From positions 1 to 13,491 of the forward strand of contig SKGI01000045.1 in the NCBI GenBank assembly GCA_007117555.1: a DNA stretch of 13,491 nucleotides, given 5' to 3'. This document shows, piece after piece, positions 13,154-13,491 of this stretch. The stretch comes from Candidatus Izemoplasma sp. (GTDB taxonomy: Bacteria; Bacillota_I; Bacilli_A; Izemoplasmatales; Izemoplasmataceae). Every line of letters starts with the position of its first letter. Within the stretch, counting starts at the first letter, position 1. Under the pieces are notes generated by a model. The model saw only the letters and a program-made list of their open reading frames with translations. It was not told the DNA's origin and made no database searches. Position numbers and translations under genes: made by a program.

Positions 13154-13489
13154 TTATATGAGATCCATGACAACATTCACGATATAGTCAACATCATCGT
13201 TGTTTTGACCGATATCTAGCATAACTTTGAGTCCGATAAAGTTGGTGATACCCATTAATATAAAGCTCGTGACTTCGGTGTCAACATCACGAATTTCACC
13301 GCTTTCAACAGAATGATCTAATCCTTTAACGTAACGTTCCGCAAACGAAGCATAGTAGTTTTTAAATAAAGAACGATCGATGTATAAGGATTCCCAGATG
13401 ATGTTATACATGTGCGGCTGAGATTTAACAAGTTCGATAAATGCTTTAATCCCTTCCCGTTCTTTATCATAGCGACTTTCGACACGGGA
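13154..13489 (-). CDS. TetR/AcrR family transcriptional regulator, C-terminal part (5' end outside window)
   Basis: The minus-strand frame is open from the window edge, so only the last 111 residues are visible. They form the helical ligand-binding and dimerisation part of a TetR-type regulator: an amphipathic start (YDKEREGIKAFIELVKSQP), then MYNIIWESLYIDRSLFKNYY, a GLDHSVESGEIRDVD turn (the common helix 8 region before an acidic D-x-E), and FILMGITNFIGLKVML near the end. The N-terminal helix-turn-helix is beyond the window, so the family call rests on the C-terminal pattern alone. It is convergent with the MATE transporter and shares its terminator. It might control that pump or a gene further right; the sequence does not decide. 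Confidence 0.75.
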   Translation of the reverse strand, partial: SRVESRYDKEREGIKAFIELVKSQPHMYNIIWESLYIDRSLFKNYYASFAERYVKGLDHSVESGEIRDVDTEVTSFILMGITNFIGLKVMLDIGQNNDDVDYIVNVVMDLI

Positions 13490-13491
13490 TA

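Noticed and set aside
11658..13489. TetR-type protein as the proven repressor of the MATE pump
   Set aside because: The genes are convergent and no operator for it is visible at the pump promoter; only proximity supports a link.
1..13491. CRISPR array, insertion sequence, prophage or defence system
   Set aside because: No regularly spaced repeats, transposase, integrase, terminal repeats or recognised defence genes were found; the window looks like core chromosome.

Overview
The window reads as an ordinary chromosomal stretch of a low-to-medium GC Gram-positive lineage (Bacillota, or a deep Mollicutes-like relative such as an Acholeplasma/Izemoplasma-type organism; the placement is inference). 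The clues are strong AGGAGG-type ribosome binding sites, GTG and probable TTG starts, TGA used as a normal stop, TGn-extended -10 promoters, intrinsic terminators with clear T-tracts, and gene families typical of that group (YtqB/MnmM, YaaA, a YpsC-like THUMP methyltransferase, a TGS-domain nucleoside kinase, DUF554, an RsgI-type anti-sigma factor). No phage, transposon, CRISPR array or plasmid gene was recognised.

Layout, left to right. (1) 2-1461, +: the 3' part of mnmM (tRNA wobble-uridine methyltransferase), a small membrane protein made of three internal repeats, and a hotdog thioesterase, closed by a terminator. (2) 1515-2924, +: an amidase-signature hydrolase whose ribosome binding site directly follows that terminator. 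(3) 2997-4162, +: msrB and yaaA overlapping by 4 bp, a two-gene oxidative-stress unit with a palindrome over its likely promoter, ended by a bidirectional terminator. (4) 4229-5869, -: a three-part TGS / ThrRS-like / uridine-kinase-like protein. (5) 6048-6374, +: a small Rieske ferredoxin, divergent from the kinase. (6) 6433-6509, +: tRNA-Thr(GGT) with its own promoter and terminator. (7) 6576-7286, -: a DUF554 membrane protein. (8) 7413-8270, +: a short-chain dehydrogenase. (9) 10355-8297, -: an isoprenylcysteine-methyltransferase-like membrane protein, an ECF-type sigma factor, and an overlapping single-pass anti-sigma factor with an RsgI-like extracytoplasmic region. (10) 10462-11592, +: a THUMP-domain RNA methyltransferase. 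(11) 11658-13085, +: a MATE efflux transporter. (12) 13154-13491, -: the C-terminal part of a TetR-type regulator, convergent with the transporter.

The most interesting unit is the sigma/anti-sigma pair. The sigma factor looks like an ECF protein, while its partner carries the extracytoplasmic module known from RsgI, the anti-sigma factor of SigI, including an Asn-Pro pair at the position where RsgI proteins cut themselves, and a short acidic, probably disordered tail. The membrane methyltransferase upstream may belong to the same operon. A second window-wide pattern is that most recognisable promoters have an extended -10 element and place the start codon only about 12-27 nt after the predicted transcription start.
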